Below are positions 34,766 to 41,875 of a stretch of 50,957 bases of DNA, in pieces (the stretch's first letter is position 1; every line of letters starts with the position of its first letter). The notes under the pieces are model-generated. The model did not search any database. It saw only the letters and a program-made list of their open reading frames with translations, and had not been told where the DNA came from. A program made the position numbers and the translations under genes. The stretch is taken from positions 1-50,957 of the IMG/VR virus record IMGVR_UViG_3300017917_002885. One strand, given 5' to 3'. Source of the stretch: a virus.

Positions 34766-36700
34766 TTAAGCGGAAATATCTACAATCTCACAATTTCCAT
34801 CCGAAGTACAGGCCAGGGTTTGAGTTCCGCTGGTCCCGTCTTCTGTTTCGTAGAAAGACAAATCTTCCCATCTAATGGACTTTGGCATCCTAGATACCAA
34901 ATCTTCGTACTCTTCTTTTGAGACTTCCTGATATGGAGCCTGCTTGTATGTGTGATCTGAATGTGGTAAGAATGAGATTCCAGATACCTCATCAAAATGC
35001 TTATAGACCCAGGCTCCAACTTCCATCCACTCTTCTTCTTTTACAGATACAGTAATAGATGGCTTATGTTCACACCATGCTCGCTGATAAACAAGCCAAA
35101 TATTTAAATGATCAATCGCTGTTAAATCATTTCTTGTAATTGCACCTTCTGGAGCCTTTACTGGAAATGAAAATACTGAAGTATCATTTGGCTTCATTAC
35201 ATCATCTTCTACTGGAATTCCAACTTCTGTCAAGAATGTTGTGATTGGATCCTTCTTATCTCCACGAACTGTTCTAATGTAATAATCAGAATGCCATGCA
35301 TGCATTCCTGAGCTAACCCCGACCAATTGAGATACTGTTCCAGAAGGCTTTACACATGTAATAGCTGCAGACTCAGGAATCCCAATTTTCCCTGCCTCTT
35401 CTGAGTTAATTGTTCTTGCATACTCACGAAGACCATTAAGTGTGTCCTCTAACTTTGTAAGATTCTCCTTACCAGAAAAGAACTTGTGGCCAAACTGTCC
35501 TGTAAGTGAAACTCCAAGTAGTCGTTCTTCTTCTGTATTATCTTTCCAAATCTTTCTTAAATACTTAAAGTCTGTTAGCGTTGATTGCCACGTTCCAAGA
35601 ATTGTTGCAAGGCGAACCTTATTTGCAACATCTTCAACTGTATCCTCTTCACGTAATACGACTTCTGAAAGATTACAAAACTGATAGGGACGTAAAATAA
35701 TCTCTGAGCATGGATTTGTTCCATAATGGATCTCAGGGTCTCTGCGACCATATTTAGCTGCTTGCGCCTGCGCTGCTGCGACATTATAGATTCCACGTTC
35801 CCCAGACTTCGAGTCATATAAAGATTTCCATTCTGCTATAAATTGTTCCATATCAGGTTTGCGTGAATATGCAACCGAATTGTTTGACAAAGCTCTTTGA
35901 GAATTATTCTCCCACCAATTACCAGACTTTGCCTGTGCCATTTCAATATCGTTAATATTAGAAAGAGAAATCATTGCTGAGCGACGAACTCCACCAACTA
36001 CAACAATTTCACCAATCTTACACATAATGTCATGTGCCTCAATTGGCTTAAGCTGACGACCTGTAGCATTCTTAAACTTTGCAATAGTAAAATCAAATAA
36101 GTTAATGAGTGGCTGTGGTCCTGATGAACGTCCACCCATTGTCTTAAGACGAGCACCAGCTGGTCTTAGCTTGCTAACATCAATTGCTGGAATGTGTCCT
36201 GTCCAAAGAAGTGCAAGAAGTTCACGATATGCTTTTGCCCAACCCTGTTTTGAATCTTCTACAACGATTACTGTGTCTGACTTTTCAAGTGTCTCTGGAA
36301 CGGCAGGAAGCTTATTAACATATTTATACTCAACAGAAAATCCAACACCCGTTCCACACATTAAGATATACATTGTCTCATCAAATGATCTTGGATTATC
36401 TACTGGAACAAATGAGCAGTTATATCCTGCAACGTGATCTCTATCTAATGCAGCACCTGCAGTCATTACTGATCTCATTGATGGCATGACATTGCGATTA
36501 AATACTGCAGACTTCATTTCTTCAATAAGCTTTATATCTGGGATATAGTTATTGTTTTTCTCAAGGTGAGAAAGCATAAAGTCAAAATATCTATCTACTG
36601 TTTCACCCCATGTTTCACGACGGTTTTCTTCTGGGATCCATCTTGCATATCGAGACAATGCAATAAAGTTTTCATATGGGTTTTCAATAGTTCTAGACAT
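34766..36700 (-). CDS. Class II (adenosylcobalamin-dependent) ribonucleotide reductase
   Basis: 644 residues, monomeric RTPR-like form. Active-site landmarks in order: 'GYNCSFVPVD' (redox Cys), 'GTGVGFSVEY', 'GGVRRSAMIS', 'GTNPCSEIIL' (thiyl-radical Cys), 'QFCNLSEVVL' (second redox Cys), 'CVKPSGTVSQLVG', and a C-terminal 'CTSDGNC' pair for re-reduction by thioredoxin-type donors. It supplies dNTPs for phage DNA without needing oxygen but needs B12, implying that the host makes or imports cobalamin. Shorter than the Lactobacillus enzyme (about 740). AAAGGTGA precedes the ATG. Confidence 0.95.
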   Translation of the reverse strand: MSRTIENPYENFIALSRYARWIPEENRRETWGETVDRYFDFMLSHLEKNNNYIPDIKLIEEMKSAVFNRNVMPSMRSVMTAGAALDRDHVAGYNCSFVPVDNPRSFDETMYILMCGTGVGFSVEYKYVNKLPAVPETLEKSDTVIVVEDSKQGWAKAYRELLALLWTGHIPAIDVSKLRPAGARLKTMGGRSSGPQPLINLFDFTIAKFKNATGRQLKPIEAHDIMCKIGEIVVVGGVRRSAMISLSNINDIEMAQAKSGNWWENNSQRALSNNSVAYSRKPDMEQFIAEWKSLYDSKSGERGIYNVAAAQAQAAKYGRRDPEIHYGTNPCSEIILRPYQFCNLSEVVLREEDTVEDVANKVRLATILGTWQSTLTDFKYLRKIWKDNTEEERLLGVSLTGQFGHKFFSGKENLTKLEDTLNGLREYARTINSEEAGKIGIPESAAITCVKPSGTVSQLVGVSSGMHAWHSDYYIRTVRGDKKDPITTFLTEVGIPVEDDVMKPNDTSVFSFPVKAPEGAITRNDLTAIDHLNIWLVYQRAWCEHKPSITVSVKEEEWMEVGAWVYKHFDEVSGISFLPHSDHTYKQAPYQEVSKEEYEDLVSRMPKSIRWEDLSFYETEDGTSGTQTLACTSDGNCEIVDISA

Positions 36701-36752
36701 TTTTTAGTGTCACCTTTTCTTCCGCCTTACGGATTGATTATTTTTAAGTAAG

Positions 36753-36780
36753 AGTATAATTCTACCAAAAGTATTTACAA
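36753..36780 (-). promoter_or_regulatory. Promoter of the ribonucleotide reductase gene
   Basis: Minus strand TTGTAA (36780-36775), 16-nt spacer, TATACT (36758-36753), in the 91-nt gap between the glycosyltransferase and the reductase. Confidence 0.5.
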
Positions 36781-36791
36781 CAAGGAAGAGT

Positions 36792-37781
36792 TTATGAGAA
36801 CTTTTTGAAAATATGATCAAATGCATTATTGGTCAACTGTAACCAATTATAAGTTTCATGAACTTTTTCAGCTTGTGCATAGTAATATCCAGAATATGCT
36901 TTGCTATTTAATGCAAAGTCTCTCATTATCTCAAGTAGATGTTGATAGTTTGGCTCAAAAACTTTTCCAGCATGTGGGTGTGGCCATGGAGAATCTATTA
37001 ACTCTGAATCTAACTTAAGTGGTCCAAGAAAGTCTTTATACTCTGCCCAATCATATGTTGATATTACTGGCATACCAGTTGCAAGTGCTTGCAATGGTAT
37101 AAAACCAAAACCCTCTCCATATGTTGGATATACGAGAACATCGTGATCATAATAAAGCTGAAGCATTTGTTCTTCATTATAGTCTTCATCAATTATTTTA
37201 ATATTATTATAAATCTTATCTGGTAGACCAATTATTTCTTTATCTATGTAGTTATTATATACTCTAGTTGTATTTGTCTTATAAGCTTTTATAGTTAATG
37301 AATACTTTGGATTATTGCCAAACAATGTAGAGAATGCGTCTACTGTCATTTGACCAGCTTTTCTTGGTGCTGGCTCTCCAATGTGCAAAAACTTTATTAC
37401 ATCGCCTTGTTTTCTTTTTCTTGGCTGCCATATATCTTCTATTCCATGTGGAAAAACTCGTACATCTTTTAATCCATTTGCCTCAAAAACTTCTTTACAC
37501 CAAGTGGATGTGGTCCAAACTTCATCACAGGCTTCTAAGTATTCCATCCATGATTCTGGAAGCTCTGTTGATTCCCATGGGGTATAACCAATCTGATATT
37601 GATTTCTATGCATTTTAAAATGTGTTGGCTGAGAAAAATTTAATTGTACTGGAGCAGATGGAGCCTGATATGGCACCTGGTGCCCTAGTTTATTTAATGA
37701 ATCTACTATATTAATAGCTGCGTGTCCGTATCCAACGGACTTATTAAAGTTCGATCTAAGCGTAGAAAATGAAATTTGCAT
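36792..37781 (-). CDS. GT4-type glycosyltransferase
   Basis: 329 residues, GT-B fold. 'SVGYGHAAINIVDSLNKLGH' is the N-terminal acceptor-side glycine loop. 'DEVWTTSTWCKEVFEANGL', 'VFPHGIE', 'HIGEPAPRKAGQMTVDAF' and 'YPTYGEGFGFIPLQALATGM' are the family-1/GT4 nucleotide-sugar motifs. Phages use such enzymes to modify their DNA, host surface polymers or their own virion proteins. It is separate from any DNA-modification gene in this window and close to the adhesin module. Donor and acceptor unknown. Confidence 0.85.
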   Translation of the reverse strand: MQISFSTLRSNFNKSVGYGHAAINIVDSLNKLGHQVPYQAPSAPVQLNFSQPTHFKMHRNQYQIGYTPWESTELPESWMEYLEACDEVWTTSTWCKEVFEANGLKDVRVFPHGIEDIWQPRKRKQGDVIKFLHIGEPAPRKAGQMTVDAFSTLFGNNPKYSLTIKAYKTNTTRVYNNYIDKEIIGLPDKIYNNIKIIDEDYNEEQMLQLYYDHDVLVYPTYGEGFGFIPLQALATGMPVISTYDWAEYKDFLGPLKLDSELIDSPWPHPHAGKVFEPNYQHLLEIMRDFALNSKAYSGYYYAQAEKVHETYNWLQLTNNAFDHIFKKFS

Positions 37782-37804
37782 ATAAATCTTTTCAGTTGAC
37801 TAAC

Positions 37805-37834
37805 TTGACAGTAACTTACTGACAATGATACTAT
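37805..37834 (+). promoter_or_regulatory. Promoter with overlapping 21-bp dyad operator
   Basis: TTGACA (37805-37810), 18-nt spacer, TACTAT (37829-37834). The -35 lies within the dyad TTGaCAGTAA-c-TTACTGaCAA (37805-37825). The dyad is symmetric except for one pair of mismatches. It sits in the divergent gap between the glycosyltransferase and the lysis gene and could control both. Confidence 0.6.
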
Positions 37835-37867
37835 TATAGTTCGTTATCTCTAAAGGAGGAAATGCCA

Positions 37868-38431
37868 ATGGAGAATATAAAACAGCAGTTAAGTGATGTT
37901 GTGCATCACTGGACAGCAATAGTAATGATAACATTATTTCTATTTCCAGTCCATACTACGCCAGCAATTGCATTAACTGCACCAGCAGTAAAAACTGAAT
38001 ACCAATTAAAGCAAGCGACGTTGCATAGACTAAGTACTGAAAAGTACACGGCTAAGCAGCAACTCACAGATGAAGATCTTATAGGCCTTTTAAAGGCGGT
38101 AGGATTTGAAGGTACAGGTCTTAAAACAGCTTGGGCCATAGCAAAGAGGGAATCTAATGGACGACCACTTGCATATAACGGAAACAGAAAAACTGGAGAT
38201 AGTTCCTATGGAATATTTCAGATTAACATGCTAGGAAATCTAGGAGTAGAAAGATTAGCATTGTTTAACGAGAAATTTGACATGAAAACTAAAACTGAGT
38301 TATTCGACCCAGTAACAAACGCAGAGATAACGTACTACATGACCAATGGCGGAAAAGATTGGTCAAGCTGGAAAGGTTTAACCCCGAAAGCTAAGGAATG
38401 GCTCAAGCTATTCCCGAATAACAAAGCATAA
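37868..38431 (+). CDS. Secreted lysozyme-like/transglycosylase endolysin
   Basis: 187 residues from ATG at 37868; GGAGGA is 7 nt upstream, whereas the ATG at 37862 is only 1 nt from it. Residues 14-36 form a signal peptide or anchor ('WTAIVMITLFLFPVHTTPAI' then A). The catalytic domain resembles soluble lytic transglycosylase/goose lysozyme: 'AWAIAKRESNGRPLAYN' with Glu95, 'GDSSYGIFQINM', and 'PVTNAEITYYMTNGGKDWSS'. It should cleave peptidoglycan glycan strands. The signal sequence implies holin-independent export (SAR- or Sec-type). It could alternatively be a virion lysin. Confidence 0.85.
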   Translation: MENIKQQLSDVVHHWTAIVMITLFLFPVHTTPAIALTAPAVKTEYQLKQATLHRLSTEKYTAKQQLTDEDLIGLLKAVGFEGTGLKTAWAIAKRESNGRPLAYNGNRKTGDSSYGIFQINMLGNLGVERLALFNEKFDMKTKTELFDPVTNAEITYYMTNGGKDWSSWKGLTPKAKEWLKLFPNNKA

Positions 38432-38439
38432 GAGGAATA

Positions 38440-38658
38440 ATGCAGATACAAACAGTATCTAGATATATAGCTCTTTCAGAAGAGGGCCTTGTACCAAATT
38501 TGGAATGTCCAATGGATCAAGGCTCTCTTTTTTGCAATCTAGACAAAAACGACGAGATATACCTTTACTGTGTCTCATGTGATTATAAAAAATATATCGG
38601 AATATCAATGTACGATAAAATTAAAATTGAGGTAGAGAATGCTTTTCGGAAACGATAA
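38440..38658 (+). CDS. Small Cys-rich phage protein
   Basis: 72 residues. 'NLECPMDQGSLFCN' and 'LYCVSCDYKKYIG' form a possible zinc ribbon (C23, C32, C44, C47). The pattern matches a small protein family frequent in actinophages. AGAGGAA lies 4 nt before the ATG and 1 nt after the lysin stop, so it is co-expressed. Function unknown. Confidence 0.75.
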   Translation: MQIQTVSRYIALSEEGLVPNLECPMDQGSLFCNLDKNDEIYLYCVSCDYKKYIGISMYDKIKIEVENAFRKR

Positions 38659-38755
38659 AAACAATATTGAAACAGAATCAACGCCTATGCCAATTACGGA
38701 CAATATGGGTAGAGAAATATTTTGGGAAGACCTAGGAAGACCAGATGGAAAATAA
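38639..38755 (+). CDS. Micro-protein with WEDLGRPDG motif
   Basis: 38 residues, MLFGNDKNNIETESTPMPIT then DNMGREIFWEDLGRPDGK. It overlaps both neighbours, with GAGG 8 nt upstream of the ATG. The terminal 'WEDLGRPDG' recurs in small actinophage proteins. Translationally coupled to 38440. Function unknown. Confidence 0.7.
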   Translation: MLFGNDKNNIETESTPMPITDNMGREIFWEDLGRPDGK

Positions 38756-38945
38756 AAATAATTTAGAGGACAATCTTCCTATGGCATCATATATCATGCT
38801 GCATAGAATATATGATATCCTTACATTAATAGCAATAAAATTAAATCCAGAAGATGCTGCGAAGATGATTTCGTATCATGAGCAGGGGCACTTATTGGGT
38901 CCTCTGCCGTCATATTTATCAGATGAGGAAACAGAAAATGAATAA
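38745..38945 (+). CDS. Small helical protein
   Basis: 66 residues; 'MASYIMLHRIYDILTLIAIK' is an amphipathic helix and the C-terminus is acidic. The same 'M..L..IYDLL..' pattern occurs in the next gene ('FMLSNIYDLLVSKN'), suggesting related subunits. The start is inside the previous gene. Function unknown. Confidence 0.65.
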   Translation: MENKNNLEDNLPMASYIMLHRIYDILTLIAIKLNPEDAAKMISYHEQGHLLGPLPSYLSDEETENE

Positions 38946-39129
38946 AGATGAAGTTGTAGACATGATGGTTAAAAGCTTTAATGATGACAACTATAAGATG
39001 GCTGAAGCTGCTGGAATGCTTGAAGGAGATATTAAGGAAAACCTTGAGAATAGCCAACCTTCGATCACATTCATGCTTTCAAACATCTACGATTTGCTTG
39101 TATCAAAAAATATTATCGTAAACGATTGA
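38938..39129 (+). CDS. Small helical protein, related to preceding
   Basis: 63 residues from ATG at 38938 (GAGGAA upstream, ATGAATAA overlap with the previous stop). 'MNKDEVVDMMVKSFNDDNYK' then 'SITFMLSNIYDLLVSKNIIV'. An upstream in-frame start would remove the ribosome site. Function unknown. Confidence 0.65.
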   Translation: MNKDEVVDMMVKSFNDDNYKMAEAAGMLEGDIKENLENSQPSITFMLSNIYDLLVSKNIIVND

Positions 39130-39154
39130 CTTTAAAAAAACTATATCATACAAT
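39126..39154 (+). promoter_or_regulatory. Strong promoter of a predicted small RNA
   Basis: TTGACT (39126-39131), 17-nt spacer, TACAAT (39149-39154). The -35 overlaps the stop codon of the preceding gene. The expected start is at about 39161. Confidence 0.65.
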
Positions 39155-39160
39155 TACATT

Positions 39161-39247
39161 GCAGGTTGAAGCATCCCGCATACTGCTCCCTGCATTGCAC
39201 TTAGGTGCAGCATAACCCAATCGGATCCGCCTCTGGTTGGGTTTTTT
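39161..39247 (+). ncRNA. Predicted small structured RNA (about 87 nt)
   Basis: It lies between a near-consensus promoter and an intrinsic terminator (arms AACCCAA 39214-39220 region and TTGGGTT, then TTTTTT). It has no credible ORF. Internal stems: GCAGG (39161-39165) with CCTGC (39190-39194); TGCAC-TTAG-GTGCA; and a CGGATCCG dyad in the terminator loop. The family is not recognised. It could be a regulatory or decoy RNA. Confidence 0.55.
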
Positions 39248-39261
39248 GCTATAATAAGAGT

Positions 39262-39417
39262 ATGACTAGAGATAGATTCAAGAAAACGATGTTCTCTCCT
39301 TATTTTCAAAGCGAGTACTACAAAAATGAAAGCGCTGCTGGAAAAATGGAAAAAAGGATTGAGTCTTTTTTTATTAAACTTTTTTCTCTAGGTAAAAAAA
39401 ATAAATCTGAAGACTAG
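39262..39417 (+). CDS. Small basic protein, predicted leaderless
   Basis: 51 residues, MTRDRFKKTMFSPYFQSEYY then ...MEKRIESFFIKLFSLGKKNKSED. TATAAT (39250-39255) ends exactly 6 nt before the ATG and no Shine-Dalgarno is present, so the mRNA should start at the ATG. Lys-rich with an amphipathic C-terminal helix. It overlaps the end of the convergent dioxygenase by 4 nt. Function unknown. Confidence 0.55.
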   Translation: MTRDRFKKTMFSPYFQSEYYKNESAAGKMEKRIESFFIKLFSLGKKNKSED

Positions 39418-40046
39418 TAAACGTCTTTCTCTGTCCAGATAAAAGAAGGCATTGCATACCTTACTGGGCCATCATTTACAACTTTAACCCCATGCCAATA
39501 TTCTTCTGTTGCTGGAAAAACTAACATTGATTTGCGTGGTGGTTTAATAGATATATTTTTTTCTCTAAAATAAAATTCCCCACCATTATAATTATCATTT
39601 ATATATACTACTGCTGCCCATTTCATTCTTTCATCAACATATTGATCATAATGACCACGAAGCTCTGATCCAGTATATTGTCTTTGAATAATGCCAAATG
39701 ATCTGAAGAAGTACCCCAGATCTTTGTTGAAAAGTTTTGCAAGTCTCTCGTCTAGGTTATATATTCTGCATTCTTCTCTTATATAAACTACTTTATCATT
39801 CCAGTCAGTAGTTACCTCTAGCTTTGTTTGCTCTAAGTCTCTGGTGCCATATATTTTTTCTGATCTAGTTTCAACGCCATCTAGATAATCGCCTAGCCAG
39901 TCTTGCTCTGTTTTTGATTCCGCTAAATTATAAAAAAAGTTACATTCTTCTTCTGATAAAAAATTTTTAATTAGAAATACGTTAGGATCTAGCTGATCAA
40001 ACTCGTAACCAGCTTCTGTTATATTTTTTGCATTTATATCAGACAT
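39414..40046 (-). CDS. 2-oxoglutarate/Fe(II) dioxygenase, prolyl-4-hydroxylase type (copy 8, isolated)
   Basis: 210 residues from ATG at 40046; the in-frame ATG at 40076 would lie inside tRNA-Glu. His132-x-Asp134 ('RGHYDQYVD'), His185 ('EYWHGVKV') and Arg196 ('GPVRYAM'); core 'VVYINDNYNGGEFYF'. TACAAT ends 6 nt before the ATG, so it may be leaderless. It sits apart from the other seven copies, between the small RNA and the tRNA array, so it may have a different substrate or timing. Confidence 0.85.
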   Translation of the reverse strand: MSDINAKNITEAGYEFDQLDPNVFLIKNFLSEEECNFFYNLAESKTEQDWLGDYLDGVETRSEKIYGTRDLEQTKLEVTTDWNDKVVYIREECRIYNLDERLAKLFNKDLGYFFRSFGIIQRQYTGSELRGHYDQYVDERMKWAAVVYINDNYNGGEFYFREKNISIKPPRKSMLVFPATEEYWHGVKVVNDGPVRYAMPSFIWTEKDVY

Positions 40047-40064
40047 GACACTATTGTACAATAT

Positions 40065-40139
40065 TGGTAGCTCCAACGGGAATCGAACCCGTCTTGCCAG
40101 ATTGAAAATCTGAAGTCCTAACCGATAGACGATGGAGCC
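40065..40139 (-). tRNA. tRNA-Glu (TTC)
   Basis: Cloverleaf with acceptor GGCTCCA/TGGAGCT (first pair G-U), anticodon loop TTTTCAA, T-loop GTTCGAT, discriminator A and an encoded CCA. Confidence 0.92.
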
Positions 40140-40143
40140 AAGC

Positions 40144-40179
40144 GATTAATAAGTCTACGAGCAGACTAACTTATTAATC
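40144..40179. repeat. Long perfect hairpin upstream of tRNA-Glu
   Basis: Arms GATTAATAAGT and ACTTATTAATC (11 bp) continue into AGTCT/AGACT with one bulge around a 6-nt loop. It lies 4 nt from the tRNA 5' end. It may help RNA processing or act as a terminator on either strand. Confidence 0.5.
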
Positions 40180-40269
40180 ATAATACATGAGGATTTACAT
40201 AAGCCCGTTGTCCTCCAGTTGTCCCCGTCGGGAGTCAGTCTTTATACCTGCAACGCAACCTTAGTATCG

Positions 40270-40343
40270 TGCATCAAGTAGGACTCGAACCTACAACAAT
40301 CAGTTCCTAAGACTGACGCCTCTACCATTTGGGCTACTGACGC
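40270..40343 (-). tRNA. tRNA with anticodon TAG (Leu), class I body
   Basis: Acceptor GCGTCAG/TTGATGC, anticodon stem TCAGT/ACTGA with loop CTTAGGA (anticodon TAG, reading CUA), T-arm GTAGG-TTCGAGT-CCTAC, discriminator A. The variable arm is only about 5 nt, unlike normal leucine tRNAs, which have a long one. Confidence 0.75.
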
Positions 40344-40394
40344 AAAAACCTAACACACTAGTTGCTAGGGTAGTATTTTAATTATATCAAATTA

Positions 40395-40480
40395 TGGCGG
40401 AAGATACAGGATTCGAACCTGTGGACCTTTCGGACTACGATTTAGCAAACCGCTGCATTCGACCACTCTGCCAATCTTCC
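40395..40480 (-). tRNA. tRNA-Ser (GCT)
   Basis: Acceptor GGAAGAT/ATCTTCC, anticodon loop TTGCTAA (GCT), long class II variable arm, T-loop GTTCGAAT, discriminator G, encoded CCA. Confidence 0.92.
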
Positions 40481-40481
40481 G

Positions 40482-40563
40482 TACCCGTAATCGGACTTGA
40501 ACCGATACATCTTGCGATGGCAAATTTTAAGTCTGCTGTGTCTGCCTATTCCACCATACGGGC
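40482..40563 (-). tRNA. tRNA-Leu (TAA)
   Basis: Acceptor GCCCGTA/TACGGGT (first pair G-U), anticodon loop CTTAAAA (TAA), long class II variable arm, T-loop GTTCAAGT, discriminator A; CCA not encoded. Confidence 0.9.
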
Positions 40564-40567
40564 TTAG

Positions 40568-40641
40568 TGTTCCCAGTTGGGCTCGAACCAACGACCCGCA
40601 GATTAAAAGTCTGCTGCTCTACCAACTGAGCTATAGGAACC
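40568..40641 (-). tRNA. tRNA-Lys (TTT)
   Basis: Acceptor GGTTCCT/..GGGAAC, D-arm AGCTCAGTTGGTAGAGC, anticodon loop CTTTTAA (TTT), T-loop GTTCGAGC, discriminator A. Confidence 0.93.
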
Positions 40642-40644
40642 TAG

Positions 40645-40718
40645 CGATCTGTATGGGACTTGAACCCACGACCTCTACCGTGACAGGGTAGCGCTCTAAC
40701 CAACTGAGCTAACAGACC
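40645..40718 (-). tRNA. tRNA-Asp (GTC)
   Basis: Acceptor GGTCTGT/ACAGATC, anticodon loop CTGTCAC (GTC), T-loop GTTCAAGT, discriminator G as usual for Asp. Confidence 0.92.
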
Positions 40719-40722
40719 TTAG

Positions 40723-40793
40723 AGCGGATGATGAGAATCGAACTCACCCCTTCTGCTTGGAAGGCAGAGGCACTACCAATATGCAACATCCGC
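40723..40793 (-). tRNA. tRNA-Gly (TCC)
   Basis: Acceptor GCGGATG/CATCCGC (7 perfect pairs), anticodon loop CTTCCAA (TCC), T-loop GTTCGATT, discriminator T. Confidence 0.92.
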
Positions 40794-40934
40794 ATGAGAA
40801 CTCGGTTTATAGAGTGCCACACCGTAAGGCCGTGTACTTGTGCGTTCTCAACACAATGCAGTCGTCTAGCTAGGGCCGAACTGCACATACTTACTTCTGC
40901 AACCGACGGCAGGTGTAGAGGTATGGTCATCCAG
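40794..40934 (-). other. Structured spacer between tRNA-Asn and tRNA-Gly
   Basis: A 140-nt spacer without ORF or recognisable tRNA. It has two inverted repeats: GAGAAC (40796-40801) with GTTCTC (40844-40849), and TGCAGT (40857-40862) with ACTGCA (40880-40885). It would be part of the tRNA precursor; it may be a decayed tRNA or a separate RNA. Confidence 0.35.
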
Positions 40935-41007
40935 CTGGTCCAGCAGGTCTCGATCCTGCGACATCCGAATTAACAGTTCGGCGCTCTACCAACTGAGCTA
41001 TGGACCA
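40935..41007 (-). tRNA. tRNA-Asn (GTT)
   Basis: Acceptor TGGTCCA/TGGACCA, anticodon loop CTGTTAA (GTT), D-arm AGCTCAGTTGGTAGAGC, T-loop ATCGAGA, discriminator G. Confidence 0.92.
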
Positions 41008-41013
41008 AAAACA

Positions 41014-41032
41014 AAAGCCCTTGTCGGGCTTT
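41014..41032 (-). terminator. Hairpin at the head of the tRNA array
   Basis: Arms AAAGCCC/GGGCTTT with a 5-nt loop. On the minus strand a TTTTGTTTTT run follows, so it can stop transcription entering the tRNA array from the right. Confidence 0.6.
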
Positions 41033-41115
41033 GATTAAGAATATAAGTATATATTATATTATAAACATAGTCAATCTTTTTCGAATTATTTATTTAATCA
41101 AGGTATAATAGTTTT

Positions 41116-41394
41116 ATGATTAAGCATGAAGTTAGATCTATATCAAATTCTACTGCAACAAGCTTAGACCTGCCAGAAAATATTAGATCATCATACACTT
41201 TAGTTGTACAAAACGTAAATAACTCTGGATATATCTATATTGGAAATGAAGAGGTGACTACATCTAATTATGGATACAAGCTTTTCCCAGGTCAAGGTAT
41301 AACGATTGAGCTTCCTTCAAGAACAACAATGTACGCTATTTCATCTAACGGCGGAATGTCTCTAGCTATAATGGAGATTAGTCGTGCCATTTAA
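41116..41394 (+). CDS. Small beta-rich protein, predicted leaderless
   Basis: 92 residues. 'STATSLDLPENIRSSYTLVV', 'GYIYIGNEEVTTSNYGYKLF', 'PGQGITIELPSRTTMYAISS' resembles small virion-associated beta-sandwich proteins. TATAAT (41104-41109) ends exactly 6 nt before the ATG, with no ribosome site. It overlaps the next gene, with which it probably forms a pair. Function inferred only as structural. Confidence 0.6.
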   Translation: MIKHEVRSISNSTATSLDLPENIRSSYTLVVQNVNNSGYIYIGNEEVTTSNYGYKLFPGQGITIELPSRTTMYAISSNGGMSLAIMEISRAI

Positions 41395-41875
41395 TACAGT
41401 TGGAATTGGTGAAATTCCTTTTGGAGATGTTGTTCGATGGTCTCCAACATTTTCTGCTACTGGATTAACTTTTACTGGAACAAATAGCACGTATCCAACA
41501 TATGAATCGTATTATGTTAAGAATGGTCATATAGTATCTTTTTGGATCAAGGTCGATCTTACTACAGTAACAAACTTTGGAAATGGTCAATATAAAGTAG
41601 AGATACCTTTTGCGCCACTATCTGGAGCAATGAATCATTTTCTTGGATGGGTGTGGGTCAATCCAGCTGTTCCAGCTGATCAACTAAATGGACATATTCA
41701 AATACTTGCAGATCATATGCCTGGCGGAACAACATTAGATCTTCATTGGATTGGAGCAACTACAGCTGATCCAAAACCTACTATTGAGCATTTATTTTAT
41801 CAAGGGTATCCTGTAGATCTAACAACAAATTCTAAGATATACATTAATGGTACTTACATAGCGCAAGCTATCTAG
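41384..41875 (+). CDS. Beta-rich virion-like protein
   Basis: 163 residues from GTG at 41384 (GGAG 7 nt upstream). 'VVRWSPTFSATGLTFTGTNS', 'YYVKNGHIVSFWIKVDL' and 'INGTYIAQAI' recall C-terminal jelly-roll domains of tail fibres. It is the only plus-strand structural-looking gene pair with 41116, perhaps a decoration or receptor-binding module acquired separately. Function uncertain. Confidence 0.55.
   Translation: MPFNTVGIGEIPFGDVVRWSPTFSATGLTFTGTNSTYPTYESYYVKNGHIVSFWIKVDLTTVTNFGNGQYKVEIPFAPLSGAMNHFLGWVWVNPAVPADQLNGHIQILADHMPGGTTLDLHWIGATTADPKPTIEHLFYQGYPVDLTTNSKIYINGTYIAQAI

Noticed and set aside
40190-40265. Extra tRNA between tRNA-Glu and the UAG tRNA
   Set aside because: No T-loop consensus or acceptor pairing could be built; only a short CCCGtcGGG-type hairpin is visible.
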